From Halobacteriovoraceae bacterium (GTDB taxonomy: Bacteria; Bdellovibrionota; Bacteriovoracia; Bacteriovoracales; Bacteriovoracaceae): 59,382 nucleotides of DNA. This document shows, piece after piece, positions 33,421 through 43,567 of the stretch. Location of the stretch: the NCBI GenBank assembly GCA_002712005.1, contig PASP01000003.1, positions 1 through 59,382 on the forward strand. Reading direction: 5' to 3'. Numbering within the stretch: the stretch's first letter is position 1; each line of letters opens with the position of its first letter. The translations under genes and the position numbers were made by a program. The notes beneath the pieces are model-generated. The model ran no database searches. It was not told the origin of the DNA and saw only the letters and a program-made list of their open reading frames with translations.

Positions 33421-34072
33421 AATTGCTCAGACTAATGAACTTGTCAGAATCAATGCGAAGGATTCATTCGCTAATGGAGCCGATGAGATTACAAAAGTCG
33501 AAATAAGACCTAAGACAGGCGAAGCTTGGGTTGATGTGAGTGAAGCGGATCATCTACTCGATTGGATCTATGACACAGAAGAAATAGTTACAGCATCCGT
33601 TAGAATTAACGACACTGTGGAGAAATCTATTTCTTTTGAAATAGTTTCAGAAGAAACGGATAAGCTATTTTCTAGTGACAAGGACTTATATGCCCTTGAA
33701 ACTGAAATAAGAAACCTTATCCCCTGCGAGTATTCAACTTGGAACTATAAGCATAGAGAAGCGCAAAAGGCCATTTTAGAAGAACTCAACACAAGAGGTC
33801 TTAGAGATAGTGAAGGTAAAGAGATCACAAAACAAAATATCGAGATCACAAAAGAGCTTAACGCTTGGTCTAAATATTTAACTCTTTATCTGATCTATTT
33901 TGACAAGGCATCTAGCCAAGAAAGTATCTATTGGGAAAAAGCAATGAGATACAAAAGGGCATCCGACAAAGCAAGCAATGACCGACTATTTTTAACTCTT
34001 GATAAAAATGGCGCTGGTGATAACGAGGTTGTTAATCTCGGAATTGATTCTGCTAGAGTGGTGAGAAGATGA
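33392..34072 (+). CDS. Putative head-tail connector protein
   Basis: 226 residues. The N-terminal ~90 residues look like an immunoglobulin-like beta domain (VEIRPKTGEAWVDVSEADHLLDWIYDTEEIVTASVRIND). The helical C-terminal ~120 residues (DLYALETEIRNLIP, KYLTLYLIYFDKASSQESIYWEKAMRYKRASDKA) resemble the helical bundle of phage adaptor proteins. It overlaps the tail-terminator candidate by 4 bases. Confidence 0.5.
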   Translation: MIFALIEAVKIAQTNELVRINAKDSFANGADEITKVEIRPKTGEAWVDVSEADHLLDWIYDTEEIVTASVRINDTVEKSISFEIVSEETDKLFSSDKDLYALETEIRNLIPCEYSTWNYKHREAQKAILEELNTRGLRDSEGKEITKQNIEITKELNAWSKYLTLYLIYFDKASSQESIYWEKAMRYKRASDKASNDRLFLTLDKNGAGDNEVVNLGIDSARVVRR

Positions 34073-34470
34073 TTCAAGTCTTAAATTTTATCGATGAGGC
34101 CATGGGAAAAATTAAGTGTAAGGAAGACTTAAATAGTACCAGTGATAAGCATATCGATTCTAATTACTTCGAAATTACAGATTTTTCATTAGAGCCACTA
34201 ACCACGCATCCAGGTCAAGTCGTTACCGATATTGCGACTTTCAATGTGAGCATATTTAACCGAGTCAGAAATACAAGAGACTTCTTTGAGAAGTTCGGGC
34301 AAGCCCAGCAAGTACGGGTGAAAGTAGCAAACCCCATTCTTGCAAAAAAATATGGGATAACAAATGTAGAGCTTGGATCACTGGTTTCAGACGTCATTGG
34401 CGAGGAAGAAACGCAGCGATCATTTGTTTTTAACGTAAGACTAAGAATAAATAGTGAGGGAATACTATGA
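34069..34470 (+). CDS. Putative tail terminator protein
   Basis: 133 residues, located between a connector-like gene and the tail tube, the usual place for the tail terminator (lambda gpU-like). The composition is alpha/beta, with alternating strands (DIATFNVSIFNR, QVRVKV, SFVFNVRLRIN). The assignment rests on position and size only. ATGA overlaps link it to both neighbours. Confidence 0.45.
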   Translation: MIQVLNFIDEAMGKIKCKEDLNSTSDKHIDSNYFEITDFSLEPLTTHPGQVVTDIATFNVSIFNRVRNTRDFFEKFGQAQQVRVKVANPILAKKYGITNVELGSLVSDVIGEEETQRSFVFNVRLRINSEGIL

Positions 34471-35087
34471 GCGGTGATATTACAAAAATTAAAACGATTC
34501 CTTGTTGGGTATTTTTTGGGGGTGTTAATTACGGCTATACAGATGCACCTGTTGAAGTGTCCGCAGAAGTAGTTAAAAAAGAGGTTCAAGCCGACCAAAC
34601 AGGCGATGAAATACTTCTAAGTATTGTTCAAGGTACCAACTTGAGAGTTGTTACTACATTTAAGGAACATAATAAAGAAAATTTAAAAAGCCTCTACGTT
34701 AGCGGTGGTTTGGGTACTGAATTCACTGATGGTGTTTTTTCAATTGATCCTGAAACCAATACTACTGAGGCATTATGTACAGCAGCTTCTGGTGACTGGA
34801 CTCCATCTACACCTGTTATTGGTATAGGCTCAGCAACTAGAGGGCTTAACTTGGCCACATCGGCAAAAGAGCTAAAGCTTGTTCCGATTGATCCTGCTGA
34901 GAGGGAAAACACGCTTGTAGCATGGAAAGCTTCACCCTCACCAGGTGGCTTTACATATTCAGGAACAGAAGAATCTATGATTGAAGTTGAATTTTCTATT
35001 CTTTCAGATTCAACAAAACCGGCAGGAGTTGATAAGGCCTTTATTGGTGATCCTGACAATATGCCTAACTACTACTCAGAAGCTTAA
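34467..35087 (+). CDS. Major tail tube protein
   Basis: 206 residues immediately before the frameshifted tail chaperone, the canonical tail tube position. The sequence is strand-rich, with few charged helices (VEVSAEVVKKEVQADQTGDEILLSIVQGTNLRVVTTFKE, TGLVPIDP-type LKLVPIDPAERENTLVAWKASPSPGG). It resembles long-tailed phage major tail proteins. No sheath gene is present, so the tail should be non-contractile. Confidence 0.7.
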   Translation: MSGDITKIKTIPCWVFFGGVNYGYTDAPVEVSAEVVKKEVQADQTGDEILLSIVQGTNLRVVTTFKEHNKENLKSLYVSGGLGTEFTDGVFSIDPETNTTEALCTAASGDWTPSTPVIGIGSATRGLNLATSAKELKLVPIDPAERENTLVAWKASPSPGGFTYSGTEESMIEVEFSILSDSTKPAGVDKAFIGDPDNMPNYYSEA

Positions 35088-35097
35088 GGGGAAATGA

Positions 35098-35645
35098 ATG
35101 AGTGAAACTATTTGTTTAGATAGAATTTTAAAATTTAAGGTTGATGGAATTGAGTGCTCTTTGCGTGAGCCTACAATGACGGAATCTGGTGAATTCGCTA
35201 ATAAGGCAAAAGAGGCCAAGGAAATGAGTGAGGAAGAATCACTTAGGGCCATTAAGGATTTTTTAATTACTCTTGGTGCCACCGAAGAATTCGTTAATAA
35301 GCTATCTTTTAGACAATTAAATCTCATTCAAACCAAGCTATCTGAAAAGGGAAACGAGTAGAGGGGTTTCACTTAAGAAGGGCGATCGTCGCCCGTTTCT
35401 TTGGTTCTATTCGTGACGTTGAAACCCTACCGGTCAGGCTTATAAATGAATATTACGAGTGTATTCAAAAGATTGAAGCCTATGAAGATTATAGGGCGTG
35501 TTTAAATAGTTGGTTCCCAAATATGCCCAAGAATGATCGTAAGAAAAGGCTGGAAGAGCTACTTAAACGTGCCGGCATTGATAATAAAAAAGAGGTTAAG
35601 GTCAACAGCTTTAAGGAATTGGCCAAATACGTAAACGGGGGCTAG
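35098..35645 (+). CDS. Tail assembly chaperone G-GT with programmed -1 frameshift
   Basis: The 0-frame product (87 residues, 35098-35361) ends GNE-stop. Just before the stop is the heptamer GGGAAAC (35349-35355), in the correct X XXY YYZ register. Slipping -1 there opens a frame that continues to TAG 35643-35645 (VEGFHLRRAIVARFFGSIRD...), giving a fusion of about 182 residues. A 6-bp hairpin GGGCGA/TCGCCC (35380-35394) lies downstream as a possible stimulator. Position between tail tube and tape measure matches lambda G/GT, where both forms are needed to assemble the tail on the tape measure. Confidence 0.85.
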
Positions 35646-35647
35646 GG

Positions 35648-37504
35648 ATGGCAAACCCAGAATTAGAACTAGAAATTATCTTAGATGATGGATCTGTAAA
35701 AAAGGCCTTCGCTAATGTAGAAAGAAGTGCAAAAAGCACGTCCGAAAAAACCAAGAAATCATTTACGAGTTCTTTTTCAGGTATAAATACTGCCATACTT
35801 GGTATAGGTGCAAGCCTTCTTACCGCCTTTGCTGGAAAGCAGTTAATTGATGCTGCCAAAGTGCAACAACAGGCAGTTGAAGATTTTAATACTTCTTTAC
35901 GTCTATCAGGTAAGTTTTCAAAAGAAGCATCTTTAGGTTTTCAAGAATACGCTAGTCAGCTACAGGCAAATAGCGTTGTCGGTGATGAAGTCATCCTTAA
36001 AAATGCTGCTCTTATCCAAAACCTTGGAAAATTAGAAAACGATGCTTTAAAAGGTGCTACTCAGGCAGCTTTAGATATGAGTGCCGCCCTTGGGATAAGC
36101 TTAGCAAGTGCGTCTACCCTTGTTGGCAAAGCTGCTGCTGGTGAGATTAGCTCTTTCACTAGATACGGTGTTGTTATTGAAAAAGGTGCCACCAATGCAG
36201 AAACCTTTGCCAATGCCCTTACCAGGTTAAACGATTCTTTTGGTGGCGCTGCTGCTGCAAAGGTGAATACCTATCAAGGTGCCAGTGAACAACTTTCAAA
36301 TACCTATGGAGACTTGTTGGAATCTGCAGGTGACTTTGTTGTTCAAAACCCTTTAGTCGTTGAAGCTTTCAAGCTTGCATCTAAAGAAATTTCAAATCTA
36401 ATTACCAGCGTTAAAGGTTTTCTTGGAAACGGTGGGATCAATGAAATAAATAATGAACTCATACGAACCGCCTTTGTAATAAACGACAATGTTATTATCC
36501 CATTTCAAAAGTTGCTTGATGTAGGAGACTTTGTATTTAGTTCTCTTGTCTCGGGCGTTCAAACAATCATAAATGGCTTTACTGCTTTAGGAAGCGTAAC
36601 TGCGGATCTTTTAAATCTTGCTGGTGTTGAAAACGACTTTACTAGAGCACTACAGCGGATGCACAAAACCACCAATGAATTAACCATTGAAATGGCCAAT
36701 GATGCAGCAAATGCCTTTAACAATATCTTTGAAAATGAATCTACTGGTATGGAGGTTTATTTAAACAAGATAGCTCAAAAGCAAAGAGAAATCATTGCTA
36801 ATAATAGTCTAATTACTCCAGAAACTCAAAATATTGAACAAGAGGCGCCTGATATTGCATCCAATGAAGATGCTAATTTTTTTGATTCTTTCAAAGAAGG
36901 ATTCACTGATTTTGGCCCAATGATTAAGGATAGCGAAAAACAGCTAGAAGCATTTGAGAGCAAAATTCAAGCTTTTGGTAAAAAAACTAAAGACTCTCTG
37001 TTAAATGGTTTCGCCTCGTCAGCTGCCAATGCATTTAGTGGATTTGGTGCAGCACTTGTTAATGGAGAAAATGCCCTTGGTGCTTTTGCGGATGCGCTTT
37101 TTCAGTCTATTGCACAACAAGCGGTAGCACTTGGTACAAGTTTTATGCTTCAAGGTGCTGCTATGTTATTTAGTCCAAACCCAAAGGATAATGCTAGTGC
37201 GCCTGGTCTTATAGCCGGTGGTGCGGCCTTAGCAACTTTCGGGGGTGCGCTTGGTGCAATCGCAGGAGGATCAACCTCAAGTGCTTCTAGTGCTGCTACA
37301 AACCCTACGAACCCATACCAAACCGATACCGTTACTGATTCTTCACTTGTCGAAGAAGAAAGTGAACAGGCCGAACCTCAGACTGTTGTTAATTTTAATT
37401 TCAGCGGTGACTACCTAGATACTGAGGATTCAAGATTAAGAATCGCTAGTCTTATGCAACAGGCCGTTAATGAAGACAATATAACCATAGGTGGAATTGC
37501 ATGA
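35648..37504 (+). CDS. Tape measure protein
   Basis: 618 residues. It starts 2 bases after the chaperone stop. Typical composition: Ala/Ser/Gly-rich with long helices, a phage tape-measure-like segment QVQQQAVEDFNTSLRLSGKFS...VGDEVILKNAALIQNLGKLENDALKGATQAALDMSAALG, and C-terminal hydrophobic stretches (LIAGGAALATFGGALGAIAGG). At roughly 1.5 angstrom per residue the tail would be about 90 nm long. It also contains an acidic hydrophilic C-terminus. Confidence 0.9.
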   Translation: MANPELELEIILDDGSVKKAFANVERSAKSTSEKTKKSFTSSFSGINTAILGIGASLLTAFAGKQLIDAAKVQQQAVEDFNTSLRLSGKFSKEASLGFQEYASQLQANSVVGDEVILKNAALIQNLGKLENDALKGATQAALDMSAALGISLASASTLVGKAAAGEISSFTRYGVVIEKGATNAETFANALTRLNDSFGGAAAAKVNTYQGASEQLSNTYGDLLESAGDFVVQNPLVVEAFKLASKEISNLITSVKGFLGNGGINEINNELIRTAFVINDNVIIPFQKLLDVGDFVFSSLVSGVQTIINGFTALGSVTADLLNLAGVENDFTRALQRMHKTTNELTIEMANDAANAFNNIFENESTGMEVYLNKIAQKQREIIANNSLITPETQNIEQEAPDIASNEDANFFDSFKEGFTDFGPMIKDSEKQLEAFESKIQAFGKKTKDSLLNGFASSAANAFSGFGAALVNGENALGAFADALFQSIAQQAVALGTSFMLQGAAMLFSPNPKDNASAPGLIAGGAALATFGGALGAIAGGSTSSASSAATNPTNPYQTDTVTDSSLVEEESEQAEPQTVVNFNFSGDYLDTEDSRLRIASLMQQAVNEDNITIGGIA

Positions 37505-38265
37505 TTATGACCAAGCCGGCCTTTTTGTATGGGTATGTGATTAATGCGGATACGACTTATATTAACTTTAGGGAAGACATTGTTGAGTTAACGGCAAGGG
37601 TTAAACCTGGTCGCTATACTTTTACTGATCTTGCGGCTGAGATTGCTACAGCTATGAGCTTGGCCGGTAATCAGATTTATACCGTAACCACAGATCGAGT
37701 AAATAGAAGATTTACGATTAGTGCTGATAATAATTTTGAAATTCTTTTCGATACCGGATCAAATAAAGGACTTTCTCCTAGCTCAATCATTGGCTTTGGA
37801 ACAATGGATTACACAGGTGTTAATACTTATACGGGATCTACTACAGGCAAGATTTATAGCCCTACTTTTTGGCCTCAATCTCATACGGGAACAAAGCATT
37901 GGAAGGGCTACAAAGATGCTTCAATTATAGAAACTGGTGATGGTGACGTTGAAACCTTCGCCCCTTCTGGTCTTGTTTCCTACATGGAGATGGAATTTAA
38001 GTTTATCACTGATCTTAATCCAGGAGATCCATGGGATGCAAATGAAAATGCAGTTGATGAGGTCTTAGATTTTCTATCGTACGCCATAACGAAAGGATAC
38101 ATGGAATACATGGAAAACAGAGATACGGTAGAAGAATATCAAACCGTTGTGCTTGATTCTACACCACAGAGCAAGGACGGGATTTTATTCAAGTTATTAC
38201 CTCAAGGAAGTGGTTGGCCAGATTGGTATAGGACGGGAAAGCTTGTATTTAGGGAGCGTGTTTAA
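37501..38265 (+). CDS. Putative distal-tail / tail-tip protein
   Basis: 254 residues between tape measure and fibre, overlapping the tape measure by 4 bases and the fibre by 1. The sequence is strand-rich (NADTTYINFREDIVELTARVKPGRYTFTDLAAEIATAM, FTISADNNFEILFDTGSN), and the end EYQTVVLDST...WYRTGKLVFRERV resembles phage tail-tip proteins in general style only. ATG 37501 is used; 37507 is an alternative. Confidence 0.45.
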   Translation: MIMTKPAFLYGYVINADTTYINFREDIVELTARVKPGRYTFTDLAAEIATAMSLAGNQIYTVTTDRVNRRFTISADNNFEILFDTGSNKGLSPSSIIGFGTMDYTGVNTYTGSTTGKIYSPTFWPQSHTGTKHWKGYKDASIIETGDGDVETFAPSGLVSYMEMEFKFITDLNPGDPWDANENAVDEVLDFLSYAITKGYMEYMENRDTVEEYQTVVLDSTPQSKDGILFKLLPQGSGWPDWYRTGKLVFRERV

Positions 38266-40691
38266 TGGCCGTTAATAATGGACAAGATGCAAGTGAAGAA
38301 ATTCTAAACGATGCCTTTTTATCTCGAACTACAAACACTTCTACAACTGGGAAATTGGCCCTTCGAAATGCAGATTCAGCAGACGTTGAAGATGTTCAAG
38401 GTAAAATTAATGAGCTTCTTTCTGGTAAAACCTCTAGCGATACAAAAAACGCCCAGCAAGACGCAAGACTTGATTCATTAGAGTCATCTCTACCTTTATC
38501 AAACTTTAACGCAGCAGTAGAGCCTGCCGCCTCTAACGATACCACAGAAGGTTATTCTCTTGGTTCTTATTGGTATAACGCAGTTAAAGGTCATCTATAT
38601 ATATGTACCGATGCAGCAGAAGACGCTGCCCTTTGGAACGATATCAATGTCGTTAAAATAAAAGATTGGACGGCAACGACCAAGTACCTTCAAAATGAAA
38701 CCGTATTAAATGATGGAGTGATCTATAGGGCGATTACTACCTTTACAAGTGGTGCTACTTTTGACGAGGCAAACTGGCAGGCTATCGGAGCTGCTGGCGG
38801 TGGCGGTGGTGGAAGCCTTAGCACTTTTTATTCAGAAACCTTTGAGGAATTTACGGATGGATCAGAATTTCCATGTCTTGATGGTGGAGTGATTGGTGGC
38901 GGTACTCCTATAGCTTCTTTTGTATCCATCGAAGAAACCGAACCTCTTAATGGTGATAAGTCTATCAAGTTCACGATCCCCTCAAGCGGTACAGGAAAGT
39001 ATTGTCTTCTCGATTCATCTCTACAAATTCCAGTTCCAAGATATGCAAGAAACGGGAAGTCCGCTTTAAGATTCGTAGCCGATGGAACAGCAGATTATGG
39101 CGATATCTCATTATTTCTTTGGGATACAACGAACGCTGAAACCATTAAAGACAAAGACGGAAACACACTATTTATAAACCCAAGAGCTAATATTGGAAAT
39201 ACTCTCTATTTTAATACTAACGGAACGGAAGCTCTTCAATGGGGTGCTTTCATTAATAGAGATAACTCAGGCGCTACACTAATAGTTGATAACGTAGAGA
39301 TTCAAGGGAATCCTGATAAGAATATTAGTGTTTTTAACAGTAGTTCTATAATTTCCGAGTCCGCTGAACTTGTTGCTAACGATGGAAGTTCTTTAACATT
39401 TAATACTGGAACAAATTATGTAGCTCCTAATATATCTTACTCTCAAAAAGGCGAGTATTTAATAGGCAGCTTCTCTTTTAGAAATGGTAACGGTGGAGCT
39501 GTAACTGGAACAGCAGGGTTTGTAAAAGTTAACCTGCCAAATGGATACGAATATGACACTTCAAAAATGCAATCCGTTACTGGTGGTATATTTGATGTAG
39601 GTGGAGGTAGAGGCGGCGACGGTAGTGAGAATTTAATGGTGTCACCTGTCGGAGACACCTCGTTACGGTTCATTATGGAAGACGGGGGGTCGTTAGCTGT
39701 CTCTGACTTGATTGCTGATTATGTTATCACCGTATCATTTAAAGTCCCCATCAAAGGATGGAGCGACAAAGAGGATAATGTAATCGTTGCAGGGACGAAT
39801 GATGATGCGCTAGATAGGAAGACTTTTCACAGAAGTTCAAACCAAAGCATTCCTAATGCTACATGGACTACTATTGTACTTGATAGTGCCGATTCTCAAA
39901 ACGTAGGCGGCCATGTTGAATATGATACTGGAACGGGAGTCTTATCTGTCAACACTTCAGGTTGGTATGACACTGTTGTTTCAGCTAAGTTTAGCTCTTT
40001 TACAAATTACGGTTATGTCGATTTCTATAATGTGGAAGCAGGCGTAAGCATTCACTATGGGCAGCGAAGGTTTTCGTCAGAAGAAGGTGTCATTAAGAGT
40101 CCAAGGACAGTGTATCTGGAGGCTGGAAAAACTTATCTTATGCGATGCTATCAAGACTCAGGGAGTAACTTAAATATTCATGGTAATGTCGCCACCACTT
40201 ATATGTCTATCAACTACAACCCTTCTTATAAAGAAACTATTCTCATGTATCTTGATGAGAGTAGGGTTAGTGGAACGTATATACTAGACGCCTCAGATAC
40301 CTATAGTGTTCCGGCAACGACTGAAACCGCATTAAGGGAGTTAACCGAGCTTGAAAAAAGCGGGAATGGGTTGTCTTATAATCCTGTTAACGGAGAGTGG
40401 GAAGGTTTAGTCTCAGGCAGGTATGCTTTTAATATAAGTGCATATTTTTCAGCATTAAACTCGATTACCAATGGGGCTGTTTTTGTTTTCATAGAAAAGG
40501 GTGGCAGTTATTATGAAACCTCACTAGAAACCTTGGCGAACGGTGGAGAGGTTTGGGGTGGCGGCTATATTGAGCTTGAAATCACCAAAGGGGAAACATT
40601 TTCTACAGGGGTATGGCACAATACAGGTGGAGCGAAAACATTATCTGCTACTAGAAATAGAACTAGAGTAACGTATCACCGCATACTCTAA
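38265..40691 (+). CDS. Tail fibre / receptor-binding protein with jelly-roll modules
   Basis: 808 residues. An N-terminal tail-attachment region has a coiled segment (KINELLSGKTSSDTKNAQQDARLDSLESSL), a carbohydrate-binding-like module (YSLGSYWYNAVKGHLYIC...ENETVLNDGVIYRAI...W.AIG), then a poly-glycine hinge near residue 178. The C-terminal half contains at least two C1q/TNF-like jelly-roll segments (SIPNATWTTIVLD...GWYDTVVSAKF and GEWEGLVSGRYAFNISAYF), typical of host-recognition tips. It probably binds the cell surface of the host. Confidence 0.7.
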   Translation: MAVNNGQDASEEILNDAFLSRTTNTSTTGKLALRNADSADVEDVQGKINELLSGKTSSDTKNAQQDARLDSLESSLPLSNFNAAVEPAASNDTTEGYSLGSYWYNAVKGHLYICTDAAEDAALWNDINVVKIKDWTATTKYLQNETVLNDGVIYRAITTFTSGATFDEANWQAIGAAGGGGGGSLSTFYSETFEEFTDGSEFPCLDGGVIGGGTPIASFVSIEETEPLNGDKSIKFTIPSSGTGKYCLLDSSLQIPVPRYARNGKSALRFVADGTADYGDISLFLWDTTNAETIKDKDGNTLFINPRANIGNTLYFNTNGTEALQWGAFINRDNSGATLIVDNVEIQGNPDKNISVFNSSSIISESAELVANDGSSLTFNTGTNYVAPNISYSQKGEYLIGSFSFRNGNGGAVTGTAGFVKVNLPNGYEYDTSKMQSVTGGIFDVGGGRGGDGSENLMVSPVGDTSLRFIMEDGGSLAVSDLIADYVITVSFKVPIKGWSDKEDNVIVAGTNDDALDRKTFHRSSNQSIPNATWTTIVLDSADSQNVGGHVEYDTGTGVLSVNTSGWYDTVVSAKFSSFTNYGYVDFYNVEAGVSIHYGQRRFSSEEGVIKSPRTVYLEAGKTYLMRCYQDSGSNLNIHGNVATTYMSINYNPSYKETILMYLDESRVSGTYILDASDTYSVPATTETALRELTELEKSGNGLSYNPVNGEWEGLVSGRYAFNISAYFSALNSITNGAVFVFIEKGGSYYETSLETLANGGEVWGGGYIELEITKGETFSTGVWHNTGGAKTLSATRNRTRVTYHRIL

Positions 40692-40700
40692 AGGACACTC

Positions 40701-41051
40701 ATGGAAGAGTTAACGAGTAATATTCCCCAATTAATTGATTACCTTTTCAAGGGGGTAATCGCTATTGGGTTGTATCACTTTAAAGATATTAAGAAGTCGA
40801 TGGAGACTATGACTGAATCCATCAATAAGTTAAATCTGCAAGTGGCACGAATGTTTGAAAAGCACGACACAAAAGAAAAGCAGATTGAAATAATCAATGA
40901 AACGCTTCATAGATTAGAAGGGGAAAACAAAACCCTTCGTGAAAAAATGCATGAGATCAACAATAACTACACCCCTAAGATACAAATGCACGATGAAAAG
41001 TTTAAGGCCATACACGTAAGGCTTGATAGCGTAGAGCGGAGAGTAAAATAG
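40701..41051 (+). CDS. Coiled-coil protein with N-terminal hydrophobic segment
   Basis: 116 residues: a short N-terminal hydrophobic helix (LIDYLFKGVIAIGLYHF) followed by a long coiled coil (MESMTESINKLNLQVARM-like heptads and ETLHRLEGENKTLREKMHEI). This architecture is shared by XhlA-type hemolysin accessory proteins and some tail proteins. It lies between the fibre and the baseplate hub, so a virion role is also possible. Confidence 0.45.
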   Translation: MEELTSNIPQLIDYLFKGVIAIGLYHFKDIKKSMETMTESINKLNLQVARMFEKHDTKEKQIEIINETLHRLEGENKTLREKMHEINNNYTPKIQMHDEKFKAIHVRLDSVERRVK

Positions 41052-43559
41052 ATGGCGCTAAATCTTAGCGATACAGCTTTAAACTACATTGATTCAGAGT
41101 TAATCCAAGGAAATATCATCCTTGAGATTGATGGCTTTTCTGAAAGATACGGTAGTCGAAAAGTTACTAAGATGGCGACCATTGGCGAGTTTAAAATTGG
41201 TGACGGTACAAAAATCGGTGGTTCTATTCTGGATAAGGATTCTAGGGCCTATATTTCTTTAAGTGGAACACAAAATAATATCACTCAAAAACTAGATCAA
41301 GAAAGCGGTGGCGCCTCAAGTGTTTCTAGTTTCAAAGTTCGATTGAGTGACAAGGGGGGAGAGCTATCTAATAAGTTTTCACCTGGTATTACTGTTCCCG
41401 ACATCTTAGGAAACGAAGCCACGGTATATTGGCAGTCAGTAGGTGCAAAGCATCCCGTTGATAGTGCAAAGCTCTTTGTGGGCGTGATCTCTTCATGTTC
41501 ATTTGGTCAAGGTTATGTCGATTTAAGGGTAGACCATCCCGAGCAGATTAAGAGGCAGTATCTACTACCCCCACAATCGAGTGAGCTTATCGCTGATATT
41601 GACTCAAGCACTACTAATATAAATGTAGGCGAAATGGTTATGACAGGTTCAAGCGTGACCGTAAATCCTGAAATACCAGGTGCGCCCCCTGAATACGTGC
41701 CAGGGCCGGTTGAAAATAATTATGATGGCCTAAAAATGTACGTAAGAATTGAAGATGAGATAATTAGGCATCGTGGGATAATGGAAAATGGGGATCTCTT
41801 AAATGCAGAAAGAGCTCAACTTGGAACCTTGGCCGTATCTCATGATGAAGATTCTGAAATCACTTCATTTTACAGGCTAGAGGGTGGGGCCATAGATTTG
41901 GCGCTTAAACTTATCTTGTCTGATAAAGATAATAAATCCTTTGCTTCTCTCACGCCTATTGCCACGGTTTACATGGCACCAGGTTTAAGCTTGAGAAATT
42001 CAATTCTTTTTGACGAGAAAGACATTCAAGAAAAGCTTGGCCTTGTGATTGGTGACATTGTTCAACTCTCGGGTATTAGCATGATAGGTCCTGGAAGTGG
42101 AACAAACACAAGAAAAGGGATCATAACGGGATTTGGTCAAACTGCGTTAGGCTCGTACGTGACTGTCGAGACTGAAAATGGTTTTTCCATCAAGCCTCAA
42201 AGTGAGTTCGTTGTTCCTGTGAGCTTTAAATCAAAATATAACGTCTTGCCTTTTGGCTGTGGGCTAAAACCTTACCAAGTTGATGTAATGCAATTTGAGC
42301 TTTTAAACTCAACCTATCTAGGACAATTCTTTGAGTATGATTTTTATATCGAAGATGAGATCAATGCTAAAGAGTTCATAGATAAACAGATTCTTTTCCC
42401 AAGTGGGCTATTTTCACTTCCAAGAAAGGGAAGGGTTTCTGTAGGGATTCATGCGCCTCCATTGATAGGTGAAAACTCAAAGACGATTAACTTGGGAAGT
42501 GTAGTAAACGCAAGCAGTCTTTCATTGAGTAGAAGCATTAATACGGATTTCTACAATTCTATTATTTACAGATATAACAAAGCAGCAATTAAAGATAAGT
42601 TTCTCACTTCCCAAGTGGGCTTAAGTACAGATTCTACAAATAGAATCGAAGTTGGCGAGCGTACTCTAGTTATTGAATGTGGGGGTATCAGGAATACCTC
42701 AGCAAATAAAGTTAAGATCAAAACCATTTCCAATAGAATCTTTGAAAGATACCAGTTTGGCGCTGAGACTCTTAGTGTTGATGTTAAGTTTCAAACAGGT
42801 TTTACTGTAGAAGTTGGTGATACCGTGGTTTTAGATGGTGAAAGCCTCGATCTAACCGATATCAACACAGCATCAAAGAACTTCATTGAAAGAACAATGG
42901 AAGTGATGAATAAGTCTTTAAATCTAAAGACGGGTAAAATCACACTATTATTATCTGATACAAAGTATGGAACAAATAAAAGATATGCTACTTTTTCACC
43001 AGCTTCTTTTGTTGATGAGCAAAGCAGCGAAACCGAAATCTTTATTCAAAACTCTTTTGGTACTTCATTAACCGCAAGAGAGAAAGACAAGTGGACTGAC
43101 TACATAGGTCAACAGGTCGCTGTAAGAAGCCCAGATTTCTCATTTTACGAAGTTAGGCAGCTTATAGCTATAAACTCAAGGTTTAACTCTGTGACCTTGG
43201 ATTTACCTCTTTCTGCAATCCCAGATAAAGGTTATATTTTAGAGTGCCCAATTTATGATGATGAATCCTTTCTTAATATGAAAAAATGGAAGGCCCTTCA
43301 TGGATTCTTTAATCCTCAGGCACTACTATTAAGCGGATCGACCTCAAGATTTACACCCACTGACATTACACTATTCACAATAGGAAATCCGATAGCAATT
43401 CATAACGAGGATTTCTCAGAGTTTATTGAAACCACTGTTAAAGACATTACAGAAACGGAAGTTATCTTAAATAACGAAAGTGAGTTCCCAATAACATCTT
43501 CTCACGTTGTTGAGTTGATTGGATTTAAAGACGGTGGGGCTCCCTACGCATACTATTAA
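41052..43559 (+). CDS. Large baseplate/tail-hub protein
   Basis: 835 residues starting one base after the preceding stop. It is strand-rich throughout, with an N-terminal domain (IQGNIILEIDGFSERYGSRKVTK) and a section of long extended sheets (VDVKFQTGFTVEVGDTVVLDGESLDLTD) that resemble tail-hub or tip-associated proteins. The recurring Gly-Asp-x-V turns suggest OB-like beta barrels. Size and position (after the fibre, before small tip proteins) fit a hub. No lysozyme or peptidase motif was seen. Confidence 0.55.
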   Translation: MALNLSDTALNYIDSELIQGNIILEIDGFSERYGSRKVTKMATIGEFKIGDGTKIGGSILDKDSRAYISLSGTQNNITQKLDQESGGASSVSSFKVRLSDKGGELSNKFSPGITVPDILGNEATVYWQSVGAKHPVDSAKLFVGVISSCSFGQGYVDLRVDHPEQIKRQYLLPPQSSELIADIDSSTTNINVGEMVMTGSSVTVNPEIPGAPPEYVPGPVENNYDGLKMYVRIEDEIIRHRGIMENGDLLNAERAQLGTLAVSHDEDSEITSFYRLEGGAIDLALKLILSDKDNKSFASLTPIATVYMAPGLSLRNSILFDEKDIQEKLGLVIGDIVQLSGISMIGPGSGTNTRKGIITGFGQTALGSYVTVETENGFSIKPQSEFVVPVSFKSKYNVLPFGCGLKPYQVDVMQFELLNSTYLGQFFEYDFYIEDEINAKEFIDKQILFPSGLFSLPRKGRVSVGIHAPPLIGENSKTINLGSVVNASSLSLSRSINTDFYNSIIYRYNKAAIKDKFLTSQVGLSTDSTNRIEVGERTLVIECGGIRNTSANKVKIKTISNRIFERYQFGAETLSVDVKFQTGFTVEVGDTVVLDGESLDLTDINTASKNFIERTMEVMNKSLNLKTGKITLLLSDTKYGTNKRYATFSPASFVDEQSSETEIFIQNSFGTSLTAREKDKWTDYIGQQVAVRSPDFSFYEVRQLIAINSRFNSVTLDLPLSAIPDKGYILECPIYDDESFLNMKKWKALHGFFNPQALLLSGSTSRFTPTDITLFTIGNPIAIHNEDFSEFIETTVKDITETEVILNNESEFPITSSHVVELIGFKDGGAPYAYY

Positions 43560-43567
43560 GAGGATTT

